Origin: Ovis canadensis
Taxonomy: Eukaryota; Chordata; Mammalia; Artiodactyla; Bovidae
Direction: 5' to 3'
Assembly: GCF_042477335.2 (NCBI RefSeq)
Contig: NC_091245.1
Coordinates: 114,548,501-114,612,500, forward strand
Length of the DNA: 64,000 nucleotides
Position 1 is the stretch's first letter; each line of letters starts with the position of its first letter. Shown here piece by piece: positions 45,669 through 55,837 of the stretch. Below the pieces are notes generated by a model. That model searched no databases, was not told the origin of the DNA, and was given only the letters and a program-made list of their open reading frames with translations. The translations under genes were made by a program, and so were the position numbers.

Positions 45669-46409
45669 TGTTTAGTCCTGCAGATTGCAATTTAAATTTC
45701 ATCTGTGCATGGTTTAATGTAAAAATTGTCATATACTCTGTTTTATTCTCTAATGAATCAAAGGCCTAGTAGTGTATTATCTTCATTGTACATGTCTGCT
45801 TAAAAAAATCTAGCTATTATTCTTGATTCCTAAAGTTGCAAATCAGACAGTGCGACTGCTTTGTGGACTTAAAATAGCTGTCAGCCTCTTCGGGAAGCAA
45901 TAAGGAGGGGTTAACTGGCTTCTGGTACACTGCCCCCATCACATTTGTTCCAGCCTTTTAATCCTCATTCGGATTAAAAATCACAGACTCTTAAGTACAG
46001 TATGTTGTCTGTCTTCATGGTCTTTCTCTAAATTTCTTGGATAAATAGTTCTTTAAGCAGAGGTAATCTAAGCAGGAGGAATCTTGCATCATGGGATTAA
46101 TTAATACCTTGTGATGCTTACAATTCCCTTTCCAATTGTTATATTCAGCATCATGTTTCCTTTTAAGTACTGGAGCAGCTGGCTTTAAAAGTTACTTAAA
46201 ATGGCACTTCCAGCAAGTTCTGTGCCCAGAGTGTTGGAACGCTTTTGTACTCCTAGTCCCCTATCCCTTGTGTGAAACTAAATTGGTTTTCTGCAACACT
46301 TCAGTGAGACTTGTGTGATTATACTCTTATGGGTCCATCTATGGAGCTGAGGACAGTGGCTACTACTGTCATTTATTTTTTAAAGTTTTTTTAAAAAAAT
46401 TTATGTGTT
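45669..46409. other. Unassigned intron sequence, no gene seen
   Basis: No recognisable repeat or coding signal over about 740 bp. Confidence 0.45.
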
Positions 46410-46699
46410 TTAATTGTTGGCTGTGCTGGGTCTTTGTTGCTACACTCGGGCTTTCTCTAGTTGCAGCAGTCGGGGGCTACTCTCTAGCTGTGGTGCGCTG
46501 CTTTCTCCTCGCCGTGGTTTCTTGTTAAGGTGGTTTCTCTTGTTGCAGAGCATGGACTCGAGGGCATGCAGGCTTCAGTGGTTGCAGCATATGGGCTTAG
46601 CTGCCCAGAGACATGTGGGATCTTTCCAACCAGGATTGAACTCGTGTCCCCCACGTTGGCAGGTGGGTTCTTAACCACTAGACCATGAGGGAAGTCCCC
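46410..46699 (-). mobile_element. Long CHR-type SINE, antisense
   Basis: GGCTGTGCTGGGTCTTTGTTGC, TTTCTCTTGTTGCAGAGCATGG, ACCAGGATTGAACTCGTGTCCCC and CCACTAGACCATGAGGGAAGTCCCC. Confidence 0.86.
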
Positions 46700-47039
46700 T
46701 CTCTGCCTATTCTTGAAGCTGCAGTGCTTTCCAGAACTGTTGAAATGATCAGCCTTGAGAGTTGAATGCAACCTGGGACTCCTAGCAAGGGGTGGCTGAG
46801 AAGAGGGTACTTGCCCAGTGCTCCCTGTACTCAGAACATTCTGAACTCCCATTAGCCTGTATGTGAGCACATTAGAGAGAATACTGTTGGCATGCTTGCA
46901 GAACCATCTCATGTACCATGTTCTGAGAGGTTCTTCCCTGCTGGTGTACATTGCTTATGTCTTGATCTAGACTATAAGCTCCTTAAGGACCAAAGGGACT
47001 CCTCACATACCTGCCTCATGCAGTCCACATCACAGAAGG
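46700..47039. other. Unassigned intron sequence, no gene seen
   Basis: The short frames here have no recognisable similarity. Confidence 0.42.
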
Positions 47040-47255
47040 TGAATAATAATCACTGTTATTTACAAAGCACTGACTATATTCTAGGCACTGTGCCAAGTTC
47101 TTTCTAGGAAATGGTTAGTCTTCTGCAACAACCTTGTGAGGTAAAATCTCTCATCATTTGAATTTTACTCATGGGGAAGCCAAGGCATAGAGAGGCAGAG
47201 AAACTTGCTCATGGTCCACATTTATTAATAAAAAAAATTCCTGAGTCAAACCCCA
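47040..47255 (-). repeat. MIR, antisense
   Basis: GGCACTGTGCCAAGTTCTTTC...AACAACCTTGTGAGGTAAAATC...GAAGCCAAGGCATAGAGAGGCAGAG. Confidence 0.82.
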
Positions 47256-47289
47256 GCAGTCTCGCACTATTAAGTTCTGTGCTGAGTAT

Positions 47290-47455
47290 ATTTGAGAATG
47301 CTAAGAACTAATGTTTGCCCAGTACTCACCACTTTCAATTCGTGGTTCTCAGAATTTTACATATGCAAAACTAACTTAATCTTTACAGTGGCTCCCTGAG
47401 GGTAGGTATTCTTGGTTCCATTTTTTCAGATGAGGAAGCTGAGACCATCCTTCTA
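47290..47455 (-). repeat. MIR, antisense
   Basis: CAGTGGCTCCCTGAGGGTAGGTATTC...TTTTTCAGATGAGGAAGCTGAGA. Confidence 0.72.
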
Positions 47456-48151
47456 GGTTGGATTGAATGGGAAAATGGTCTATTAAAGGAGGTGGTCTCA
47501 GTCCCTCTCATTGAGGTTAACCCTGTAACCAGGGGCAGTCACCTGCTGTATGCCAGTGGGCAACAGGCCACCTCTCCTGGGCCCCTCTGTTGGGCCATGA
47601 TGATGGTCTCTAGATACGGAAACAAGGTATCAGTGAGTAAGTAGAAGGGCAGGAGAAGGGCTTTGGGAGGCGCTTCCTTCCTGGAGAGTTATTCTTCGCT
47701 GAGGTTTTGCCTATGCACTTCCTGTGTGACAGTGGCCATCCACTCCCCCACTGCATCTTTGCCTTCTGTCAACTTCCACGCCCTCTTCCTTGCCTTTTTC
47801 AGCTCTTTTTCTGAGGACCAATTCTCTCCACACCACTTGGAGCCTCCAGGGTCCTTCCAGGAAAGTATAAATGCCAGAAAACACTTCCAGCCCAGGAGAC
47901 GTTGCCTTTTGGTTAGAAATCTTAGCCCACAGTACACAATGGAAAAGCTCTTTGGATGTGTTCTTTTTTTCTATAGTATAACCTCTTCCCTTTTTGTTGT
48001 GGTCTCTTTGGATGGGAAGAGGTGCTCATGTGGGAGCTCTTTCTTTTTCTGCGGCCAAGAAGAAGATTAATGTCTCCCAAGGGCCAAGTGATGGCTACTA
48101 TTTAATCTCGCTCCCGTGCTATTTCCCATAAACACGTATAACCGGTACTGT
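47456..48151. other. Unassigned intron sequence
   Basis: A 135-codon plus-strand frame (47663-48070) is open on part of both strands but has no recognisable domain and is rich in Ser, Phe and Cys. It is treated as chance. Confidence 0.4.
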
Positions 48152-48162
48152 AATTACATTTT

Positions 48163-48988
48163 TTCTTGTGTTGTTGGAAGAGGGTGTTTGCTATGACCAG
48201 TGAATTTTCTTGGCAAAACTCTATTAGTCTTTGCCCTGCTTCATTCCACATTCCAAGGCCAAATTTGCCTGTTACTCCAGGTGTTTCTTGACTTCCTACT
48301 TTTGCATTCCAGTCCCCTATAATGAAAAGGACATCTCTTTTGGGTGTTAGTTCTAAAAGGTCTTGTAGGTCTTCATAAAACCTTTCAACTTCAGCTTCTT
48401 CAGCGTTACTGGTTGGGGCATAGACTTGGATAACTGTGATATTGAATGGTTTGCCTTGGAGACGAACAGAGATCATTCTGTCGTTTTTGAGACTGCATCC
48501 AAGTACTGCATTTTGGACTCTTTTGTTGACCATGATGGCTACTCCATTTCTTCTGAGGGATTCCTGCCTGCAGTAGTAGATAAAATGGTCATCTGAGTTA
48601 AATTCACCCATTCCAGTCCATTTTAGTCCGCTGATTCCTAGAATGTCGACGTTCACCCTTGCCATCTCTTGTATGATCACTTTCAATTTGCCTTGCTTCA
48701 TGGACCTGACATTCCAGGTTCCTATGCAATCTTGCTCTTTACAGCATCGGATCTTGCTTCTGTCACCAGTCCCATCCACAACTGGGTGTTGTTTTTGCTT
48801 TGGCTCCATCCCTTCATTCTTTAGTTATTTCTCCACTGATCTCCAGTAGCATATTGGGCACCTACTGACCTGGGGAGTTCCTCTTTCGGTATCTATCATT
48901 TTGCTTTTTCATACTGTTCATGGGGTTCTCAAGGCAAGAATACTGAAGTGGCTTGCCATTCCCTTCTCCAGTGGACCATGCTCTGTCA
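48163..48988 (-). mobile_element. Inverted 5' half of a BovB insertion
   Basis: The minus strand reads the BovB 5' region and then a well-preserved endonuclease: GTWNVRSMKQGK, DILGISGLKWTGMGEFN, VYAPTSNAEEAEVE, FIIGDWNAKVGSQETPG, ending near ANTLFQQHKK. No stop is seen from 48809 down to the break. It is cut off at 48163 inside the endonuclease and joined head-on to the sense 3' half at 48989. Confidence 0.9.
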
Positions 48989-49908
48989 GGAAAAGGAGTA
49001 CGTCAAGGCTGTATATTGTCACCCTGCTTATTTAACTTATATGCAGAGTACAGAGTACATCATGAGAAACGCTGGACTGGAAGAAACACAAGCTGGAATC
49101 AAGATTGCCAGGAGAAATATCAATAACCTCAGATATGCAGATGACACCACCCTTATGGCAGAAAGTGAAGAGGAGCTAAAAAGCCTCTTTATGAAAGTGA
49201 AAGAGGAGAGCAAAAAAGTTGGCTTAAAGCACAACATTAAGAAAACGAAGATCATGGCATCTGGTCCCATCACTTCATGGCAAATAGATGGGGAAACAGT
49301 GGAAACAGTGTCAGACTTTATTTTTTGGGGCTCAGAAATCACTGCAGATGGTGATTGCAGCCATGAAATTAAAAGACACTTACTCCTTGGAAGGAAAGTT
49401 ATGACCAATCTAGATAGTATATTCAAAAGCAGAGCCATTACTTTGCCGACTAAGGTCTGTCTAGTCAAGGCTATGGTTTTTCCTGTGGTCATGTATGGAT
49501 GTGAGAGTTGGACTGTGAAGAAGGCTGAGTGCCGAAGAACTGATGCTTTTGAACTGTGGTGTTGGAGAAGACTCTTGAGGGTCCCTTGGACTGCAAGGAG
49601 ATCCAACCAGTCCATTCTGAAGGAGATCAGCCCTGGGATTTCTTTGGAAGTAATGATGCTAAAGCTGAAACTCCAATACTTTGGCCACCTCATGCAAAGA
49701 GTTGACTCATTGGAAAAGACTCTGATGCTGGGAGGGATTGGGGTCAGGAGGAGAAGGGGATGACTGAGGATGAGATGGCTGGATGGCATCACTGACTCGA
49801 TGGACGTGAGTCTGAGTGAACTCTGGGAGTTGGTGCTGGACAGGGAGGCCTGGCATGCTGCGATTCATGGGGTTGCAAAGAGTTGGACACAACTGAGCAA
49901 CTGAACTG
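48989..49908 (+). mobile_element. 3' half of the same BovB insertion, sense
   Basis: Begins abruptly with GAAAAGGAGTACGTCAAGGC in the reverse transcriptase, keeps YADD (49134-49145) and PITSWQIDGETVETVSDF, and runs open to about 49763. It ends with the normal BovB 3' sequence. AATTACATTTT (48152-48162) and AATTACACTTT (49909-49919) are a likely shared target duplication, so both halves form one insertion. Confidence 0.9.
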
Positions 49909-50174
49909 AATTACACTTTCAAACTGTTCCTCAATATGTGTGGATTTTTTCTCTTAAATTTGGCAGTCCAGCTTAAACACACTATATCCTGGGCACCCAT
50001 ATCCAAAGTGTGATTGAAACTCTTTTTAAAGTATAATTGAAACTTTACCTCTTGCTTCAAGGTCACTTAAGTTTTGCTGTTTCCTCTTTCAGGTCGGGAA
50101 TTTTGCAGCCTCCTGAAATGAGGAGAATCACCTGCAAATTGCTTTGATTAGTTAAGGCTTTTGGATCATCTGAT

Positions 50175-50410
50175 TAAAATGCTATTGCCCGGTCTTGGAG
50201 TAGCTGAGGGCCCAGGTCTCGTTTCCTTTATCACCTTTGTCCAGGTGATTCTGATGGATACCTTAGTTTGAGAACCATCAAGTTGGAGCACTGATTCTCA
50301 AACTTGGCTGCTCATTGGAATCGTTAGGGAGTTAAACATAATTACTGATGGCTGGGAACTCTCAGCAGTTTTAATTCAATTAGTATGGGGTGTAGCGTGG
50401 GTGCTGCAAT
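50175..50410. mobile_element. Two MER5-type fragments
   Basis: CTTTGTCCAGGTGATTCTGATGGATACCTTAGTTTGAGAACCATCA ends one copy. CACTGATTCTCAAACTTGGCTGCTCATTGGAATCG starts another a few bases later. They lie close together like a nested or tandem pair. Confidence 0.7.
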
Positions 50411-50600
50411 TTTTATATCTTCTGTTTCTTTGCTGAAATTTTTTTTTCCACTTGTTTCAAACATATTCATAATTGCTTGTTGAAGCATTTTTATGAAGGC
50501 CAACTTAAAGTCCTTGTCAGGTAATTCTAATATATCTGTCATCTTGATGCTGGCATCTTTTGATGGTCTTTTCCCATTCATGTTGAGCTTTTTCTGGTTC
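50411..50600 (-). repeat. Old LINE fragment, antisense
   Basis: TCATAATTGCTTGTTGAAGCATTTTTATGAAGGCC and GATGCTGGCATCTTTTGATGGTC match a common ancient mammalian LINE segment. Related sequence resumes at about 51650. Confidence 0.5.
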
Positions 50601-50610
50601 CTGGAATTAT

Positions 50611-50928
50611 TGTCGTTGCTTAGTCACTAAGTCATGCCCGACTCTTTTGCCACCCCGTGGATTGCAGTCTGCCAGTCGCCTCTGTCTGTGGGATTTTCCA
50701 GGCACGGATTCTAGAGTGGGTTGCATTTCTGTGTTCTTGGCATTTCTGGGTCCCTGGCTTCTCCAGCAACAGGTCTGGGAGATGTGAGGAAGAAAGAACC
50801 CAGGGAACCCAACTGTCACGTGGTTCATGGCTGCTGAGGTCCCTGGGAGCTTCCTGACCCAGGGATCAAACCCACATTTTCTGCCCAGCAGGTGGATTCT
50901 TTACCACTGAGCCACCTCAGCAAGCCCA
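50611..50928 (-). mobile_element. Bov-tA SINE, antisense, carrying a 115-bp foreign segment
   Basis: SINE sequence runs CGTTGCTTAGTCACTAAGTCATGCCC...GAGTGGGTTGCATTTCT, then is interrupted at 50731-50845, then resumes GAGCTTCCTGACCCAGGGATCAAACCC...CACTGAGCCACCTCAGC. The interruption matches 52111-52225 in the same orientation. Confidence 0.85.
50731..50845 (+). repeat. Copy of the 52111-52225 segment inside a SINE
   Basis: It shares CTTGGCATTTCTGGGTCCCT plus GGCTTCTCCAGCA and GAGGTCCCTGG with 52111-52225. Away from the edges I count about 13 differences in 100 positions. Same orientation, same order, 1.4 kb apart. Confidence 0.85.
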
Positions 50929-50929
50929 G

Positions 50930-51345
50930 TTCCTCAAATGATGATTGTCTTGCTGATCCTGCCAACTACTCCGGTTGTCTTGCTGTTCCTCGCTGTGCGT
51001 ACTGTTCACTGAATCCATTGGGAGGCAAGGCGTGAGGGGACGCTGGAAGAGAACCCGAGGTGTAGGAACTGCAAATGAGTTTATCCTCTCTGGGCTGGCA
51101 CAGCAGTAGACACGCTGTATTCTCTTGTGGTTGACCCAGTGGATGCAGCCATAATATAGCCATAAAAGAGCCGCAAGGGCTTTTTCAGGTGGAGCTACTA
51201 TATGCTTACGGAACGAAAGCCTGTGGCCAAGCGAGTACCTCCTGGTGTGCATGCGCAGTGCTCTAAGTGCCCTCAGCTGTTGCCTAATCATTATTTACGA
51301 AACGTGGGGCGAGAGAGCCTGACCACCGCCATCTTGGCTAATTTG
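50930..51345 (-). mobile_element. Probable solo LTR, antisense (family unnamed)
   Basis: A distinct, CpG-containing 400-bp block that is neither SINE nor LINE. On the minus strand it carries AGATGGCGGTGGTCAGGC, a TATA-like CTTTTATGGCTATATTATGG and GC-rich stretches, which is LTR-like. I could not find clean TG...CA ends or a target duplication, so the call is tentative. The 124-codon minus frame here has no recognised domain. Confidence 0.35.
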
Positions 51346-51402
51346 CTCTTTCCCTACTGTGATGGTCCAAAATCATTATTCTTGATTGAAACCTGGGTGG
51401 TG

Positions 51403-51645
51403 GGGCTTCTCTGGTGGTACAGTGGGCGTGAAGCCACCTGCCAATGCAGGAGACACGGGTGTGATCCGTGGTCTGGGAAGATTCCACACGTTGTGGAGCA
51501 GCTAAGCCCGCTTGCCACACTACTGAGCCCGAGTGCTGCGAGTGCTGAAGCCTGTGCCCTGGAGCCCGTGTTCGCAACTAGAGAAACCCTGTGCGTAGCA
51601 ACAAAGACCCAGTGCAACCAGAAAATAAAACAATAAATACTCAAA
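51403..51645 (+). mobile_element. CHR-type SINE, sense
   Basis: GGGGCTTCTCTGGTGGTACAGTGG head, GTGTGATCCGTGGTCTGGGAAG, and a long body ending GCAACCAGAAAATAAAACAATAAATA. Confidence 0.82.
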
Positions 51646-51649
51646 ACAA

Positions 51650-52330
51650 AAACCAGAAACCTGGATGGTTTGTGTCTTATGTTATGACTTTCTGGATCTT
51701 AGTTGAATCTGTTTTGGCAAGACGCCTCTGCCGGTGGGCTGATGAGGGGAGGGGAGTGCTGCCTCCTTGCTCTTGGGTGGCCTGGAGGACTAGATCATTC
51801 ATTGGCCAGCTGCTGCCACTCTGCCACGGGGCCAGAGTGCCGCCTGACTATTGCTCACGTGGTCTCCCCTGGTGCTCCCCTGGTGCTCTGCCCGTGACCC
51901 CAGCTGGTGGTGAAAGTTCTGACTCTTTAGTGGGACTCCTCTGAAGCCCCAGCAAGGAGAGGAGGCGGCCTTGGCACCTGTGGGTCACTTCCTAGCACCA
52001 CAGCTTCCCTTTCAGCCTTCTCTGAGGCATTTCATGAGGCTGCCTTTGTTTCCTGGTCCTTTGGCTAGGGAAAGAGGGTTTCTCTTGGGATCTTTTTGTT
52101 TTTTGATCTGTGCTCCTTGGCATTTCTGGGTCCCTGGCTTCTCCAGCAGCAGGTCTGGGAGGCATGAGGCAAAAAGAACCCAGAGGACTCAACCGTCATG
52201 TGGTTCTTGAGTCTGAGGTCCCTGGCTGCTCTGCCTTCTCTTCATCTCTCAGAGTTGTCTTGTACTTGTTTGATCTATAATGCCAGGAGTTTTGGTGGTT
52301 GATTGCAGTAGGAATAGGGAAAAGTATGTT
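51650..52330 (-). repeat. Old LINE-like segment, antisense, source-like copy of the 115-bp unit
   Basis: TTATGTTATGACTTTCTGGATCTTAGTTGAATCTG and following sequence continue the old LINE seen at 50411-50600. The unit 52111-52225 is repeated in the SINE at 50731-50845. Confidence 0.45.
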
Positions 52331-52794
52331 GACTCCATCTTTCTGGAAATGGGAGTTCTGCACGCTGGGAGTTTTGGAAGCTCCCCAGTTGATTCTATCA
52401 ACTCCAGTCAAATTGGAGAATCTCAGTGTCTGCGTGCTGCAACAGGCCAACGTAGTTTTGGTGGGAAGACTGAAAGGACCTGGCGGCTTTGCTAAGTGGA
52501 GGTCTTTATGAGTCACTGTGTGCTCCCTTGTGAATTCTTATCACTGACCTTCATTTTATTCCCTTAGATTTATTGAGTTTTTTCCCCCATATAGTCTTTT
52601 CTGAATCTAACTTGTATTCTTTGATGTGTTCCTACATTTCTAAATGCAGAGGTAGGAGTAAATCCAATCACATAGGAAGTGTTTATAATGCTTGTACTGT
52701 GTTTGGTGTTGAAGGTCAGAGAGATGAAGCGAGATGGTGACTTGAAGGAAGTGAGCCAACCCGGCTGGGGAGGGACAGAAAGACAGGCACGGTG
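52331..52794. other. Unassigned intron sequence
   Basis: Open frames of 70-106 codons overlap on both strands and have no recognised motif. Confidence 0.4.
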
Positions 52795-52955
52795 GTGGTG
52801 GTGTGTACTGAGCACATACTATGTGCTGGGCATTCTGCCAGGTGTTCTAGAAACTTTCTCATTTAATCCTCCCATCTGTGCTGCGTGGTGCCATGCTCTC
52901 CCTTTCATCATTGTAGTTTCAAAGACTCAGTATTAAGTGACTTTTTCAAGGTCAT
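52795..52955 (-). repeat. MIR, antisense
   Basis: GTGTACTGAGCACATACTATGTGCTGGGCATTCTGCCAGGTG is the reverse 3' part of MIR. Confidence 0.82.
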
Positions 52956-53566
52956 TCCCTATCCAATTTTGGGACAGAATTGGACCAAGCCTTTGCAGGA
53001 ATGAGGCTTTGCTTTTTCCGCACAGAGATGTTCTGTTGAGCTTTGTTCATGAGCTTGTTCATGGGGGTACTGCTCTGATGGGGTAGAGCTCATCCATTTA
53101 TATTCATCCCTGAAACCCAGGACAGTTTTTAGAAGCAGCTGTTGTTGGTAGCTTCGTCTGTGACTTTGGAAGGGGTCTTGCAGGAGCATGAGATGATACA
53201 TCTTAAGATTTAGAAATATCCCTGTAGCAGTTCTGTGGAGAGTGGGTTGGAGGGGCCTGGAGAGACTGTTCAGGAAGCTCATCCTGTATTTCAGGTGAGA
53301 GATGCTAGTGGCTGGAATGAGGGCCCATGTTCTATTCCAGAAGTTGTCAAGAGGTATAAGGAAGGCATCTCTTAGTTTGGAATGATTATGTGTATAAATA
53401 AAGTGAATGGGTAGCTTTTAGGTAAGTGAAGAGGAGAGGAAGGATAACTCTGTGGTGTTAGTGGGGGAGAGGAGATAATAAGAAAATCATAGAAGTAGGA
53501 AGACCCTTACATAGCCCAGGAAGCTTTAAATACCAGGCTCGAGATATGTGGCTTCATCTTGTAAAT
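52956..53566. other. Unassigned intron sequence, no gene seen
   Basis: A 107-codon minus-strand frame (52959-53282) has no recognised similarity. Confidence 0.42.
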
Positions 53567-53765
53567 GAAAGTGTTAGTTGCTCAGTCGTCTCTGACTCTT
53601 TGCAACCCCATGGAGGAACAGAGGAGCCTCCATGGAATTCTCCAGGCAAGAATTCTGCAGTAGGTAACCTTTCCCAGCTCTAGGGATCTTCCTGACACAG
53701 GGATCGAACCCAGGTCTCCTGCATTGCAGGCATATTCTTTACCATCTGAGCCGCCAGAGAAGCCA
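53567..53765 (-). mobile_element. Bov-tA SINE, antisense (left arm of inverted pair)
   Basis: GAAAGTGTTAGTTGCTCAGTCG, GGAATTCTCCAGGCAAGAATTC, GGGATCGAACCCAGGTCTCC and TCTGAGCCGCCAGAGAAGCC. Confidence 0.9.
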
Positions 53766-53794
53766 ATTTTGTAGGGAACAAAAATGTGTGCCTC

Positions 53795-53924
53795 TCAGAG
53801 ATGTACACACATATGTATCTATAATGTATACGCACACACACATATACACATGTACACACACGGGCTTCCCCCCCACACACTGGCTTCACTCACACACACG
53901 GGCTACACACACACATTTCCCCAG
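53795..53924. repeat. Interrupted CA microsatellite
   Basis: Repeated ACACACA blocks with GGGCTTCCCC, TGGCTTCACT and GGGCTAC interruptions, between two SINEs. The CA-rich sequence resumes after the right SINE at about 54116-54160. Confidence 0.9.
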
Positions 53925-54115
53925 TGGCTCAGCAGTAAAGAATTTGCCTGGAGTGTAGGACAAGTGGGTTTGATCCCTGATCAGGAAGATCCCCTGGAGG
54001 AGGACATGGCAACCCACTCCAGTATTCTTGCCTGGAAAATCCCATCGACAGAGGAGCGTGGTGGGCTACAGTCCATAGGTTGCAAAGAGTCTAACACAAC
54101 TGAGCAACTTAGCAT
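53925..54115 (+). mobile_element. Bov-tA SINE, sense (right arm of inverted pair)
   Basis: CCCCAGTGGCTCAGCAGTAAAG head, CCACTCCAGTATTCTTGCCTGG body and CACAACTGAGCAACTTAGCATGC tail, inserted in CA-rich DNA. Confidence 0.9.
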
Positions 54116-54160
54116 GCACACACATATTTACATACACACATATGTATATGTGTACACATG

Positions 54161-55124
54161 TAGAATTATGTATTAGGAAGACGAAATGGATAAGAGTTGT
54201 AAAAACAGAAAAGAGTGCTGAGGACATCTCCACATGTGAGGACTTGAACGTGGACGATCATGGCAGGCACGGAAATGGAAGGGTAGGTGTAAGAGAAATT
54301 GTACAGAGAAAGGCTTAGTACAGCAACATATATTGTGTTCTTAGGGCCAGGCTTTATTTGGGAAGGAGAATCAGAAGTAGAAAAGATACAAAGTTAAATA
54401 GTCTTCACTTCCAAGGAACTTACTCTGGGTTATTTCAAGTCACAAGACAGAGCTTTAAACTCCATCCACTGGGAGGACACTCCACTATGTGAGCTGTGTG
54501 AGCTTGAAAGGTGGTTGAACTTATCTCTGTATGGGTTCCTCAACTGTTCTTTGTTGGTTGGGCCCTTAGTTACACTGTGTCCTAATATCCTGTATGGAAT
54601 TCTCTTTTTAGAGCAGTCTTGATGTTATACTATCTCAGAGATTAGGAATCATTTTAGGCTGCTGAGATTTGGCAGTTTAAGGTCTGTTTAGTCAAAATGA
54701 TGAGATGTAACTGTGTCCGAATGAACCCTTCTGAGAAATGAGAAAAGGGCTGAGTGGGATGCTAATCAAAGCTGTAAAAACATATCCCTTAGATAGTTGA
54801 CAGTCTCAGCAAGTTAGGATTAGATCATTTCTTTCTCCCTTCCAGCCTCTTGTTAGAAGTTGCTGAAATACAAAAACTTCATGCAGGGATTCTGTAAGAA
54901 ACTGATGACAAATCCATGATGGATTTCTGAAGCTAATTAGATTGTTTGGGATATTAGATAGCAACTCCCTTTGTGACCCTAGGCTGGCTGTTTATCCTGA
55001 CTGCCTATGTTACAATGATTTGTTTTCTACCATCTCCCTCCAGCCCCAGCCCCTCTCCAGGAGGTACTCCCCCTGGCCTGTGGGACATAGAAACAAGCAC
55101 CATTTGTCTGATTCATGTTTGAAT
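54161..55124. other. Unassigned intron sequence, no gene seen
   Basis: No repeat recognised over about 960 bp. Confidence 0.45.
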
Positions 55125-55200
55125 TCCCCAGGCTTAGTACAGGGCCTGACACACTATAGGTGCACTGTTGATCTTGAATGAACAAATGAATGAATGAAGC
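55125..55200 (+). repeat. L2/MIR-type 3' end
   Basis: GGCTTAGTACAGGGCCTGACACACTATAGGTGC ending in GAATGAACAAATGAATGAATGAA is the shared L2/MIR 3' signature. Confidence 0.65.
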
Positions 55201-55709
55201 TGATGTCACTGAGTATACAGTACACCACTTTGCTCCTCACCACGTTTATCTGGTGCCTTTGCTAGGAGTGGGATCCCAAATATGGCTCTTGTCCACTGTA
55301 GTAATTCTGCTTCTCCTGCCCAGCCCAATGGTCTTCCCAATCCTGTTGGTTGTATTTTTCAAAAAAACATTTTGGGGCAAGAATGCAGTATTTGGTGATG
55401 GTGCTCTCTCAGCCATTCCCTTGGCAAGATGATAAAAATGTTTGTGGTGTGGGTTTCACTTTTCTTCTCCTGAGGATAATTTAACCTGTGGCCTGAAGCT
55501 GGCTTTGTTTTTGTAGACCTGGGATGAAGACATGAACTCCACTCTTATCTTATGAGGCTTAGTTCATCAGACACTAATTTTTTCCTTACCTCCCAACTCT
55601 ATGTTCTTTCTTATTCCTTGAATTACTATAGCACCATTTGTTTTATAATCTGATATTTGTATACTTGTCTTACCATAGGCTCCATAAAATGTATTTTAGT
55701 TAAACTTTA
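55201..55709. other. Unassigned intron sequence, no gene seen
   Basis: An 80-codon plus frame (55190-55432) is hydrophobic but has no recognised similarity. Confidence 0.42.
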
Positions 55710-55777
55710 TATTGGGTTGGCCAAAAAGTTCATTTGGGTTTGCTGAGGAACCCAAACGAAGTTTATGGCCAACACAG
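55710..55777. mobile_element. Mariner-type MITE, shortened
   Basis: TTGGGTTGGCCAAAAAGTTC...CCCAAACGAAGTTTATGGCCAAC folds back on itself and matches the copy at 24296-24387. The right end is imperfect. Confidence 0.8.
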
Positions 55778-55837
55778 TCTTTTCTGTAGTACCAGCAGAG
55801 GGCCTAGCTCATAGTAGCTATTACAGTAAGCATATGT

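Noticed and set aside
47663-48070. 135-codon plus-strand frame
   Set aside because: No recognisable domain, low-complexity Ser/Phe/Cys content, no splice context, and an overlapping open frame on the other strand.
48102-48809. 235-codon endonuclease-like gene
   Set aside because: It is the inverted 5' half of a BovB insertion and is truncated in the domain. It has no independent gene structure.
50917-51291. 124-codon minus-strand frame as a retroviral protein
   Set aside because: No protease, polymerase, capsid or envelope motif is visible. The block looks at most like a solo LTR.
53795-53924. Regular spacing of ACACAC blocks as a CRISPR-like array
   Set aside because: It is an interrupted CA microsatellite in a mammalian intron, with no direct repeats and spacers of fixed length.
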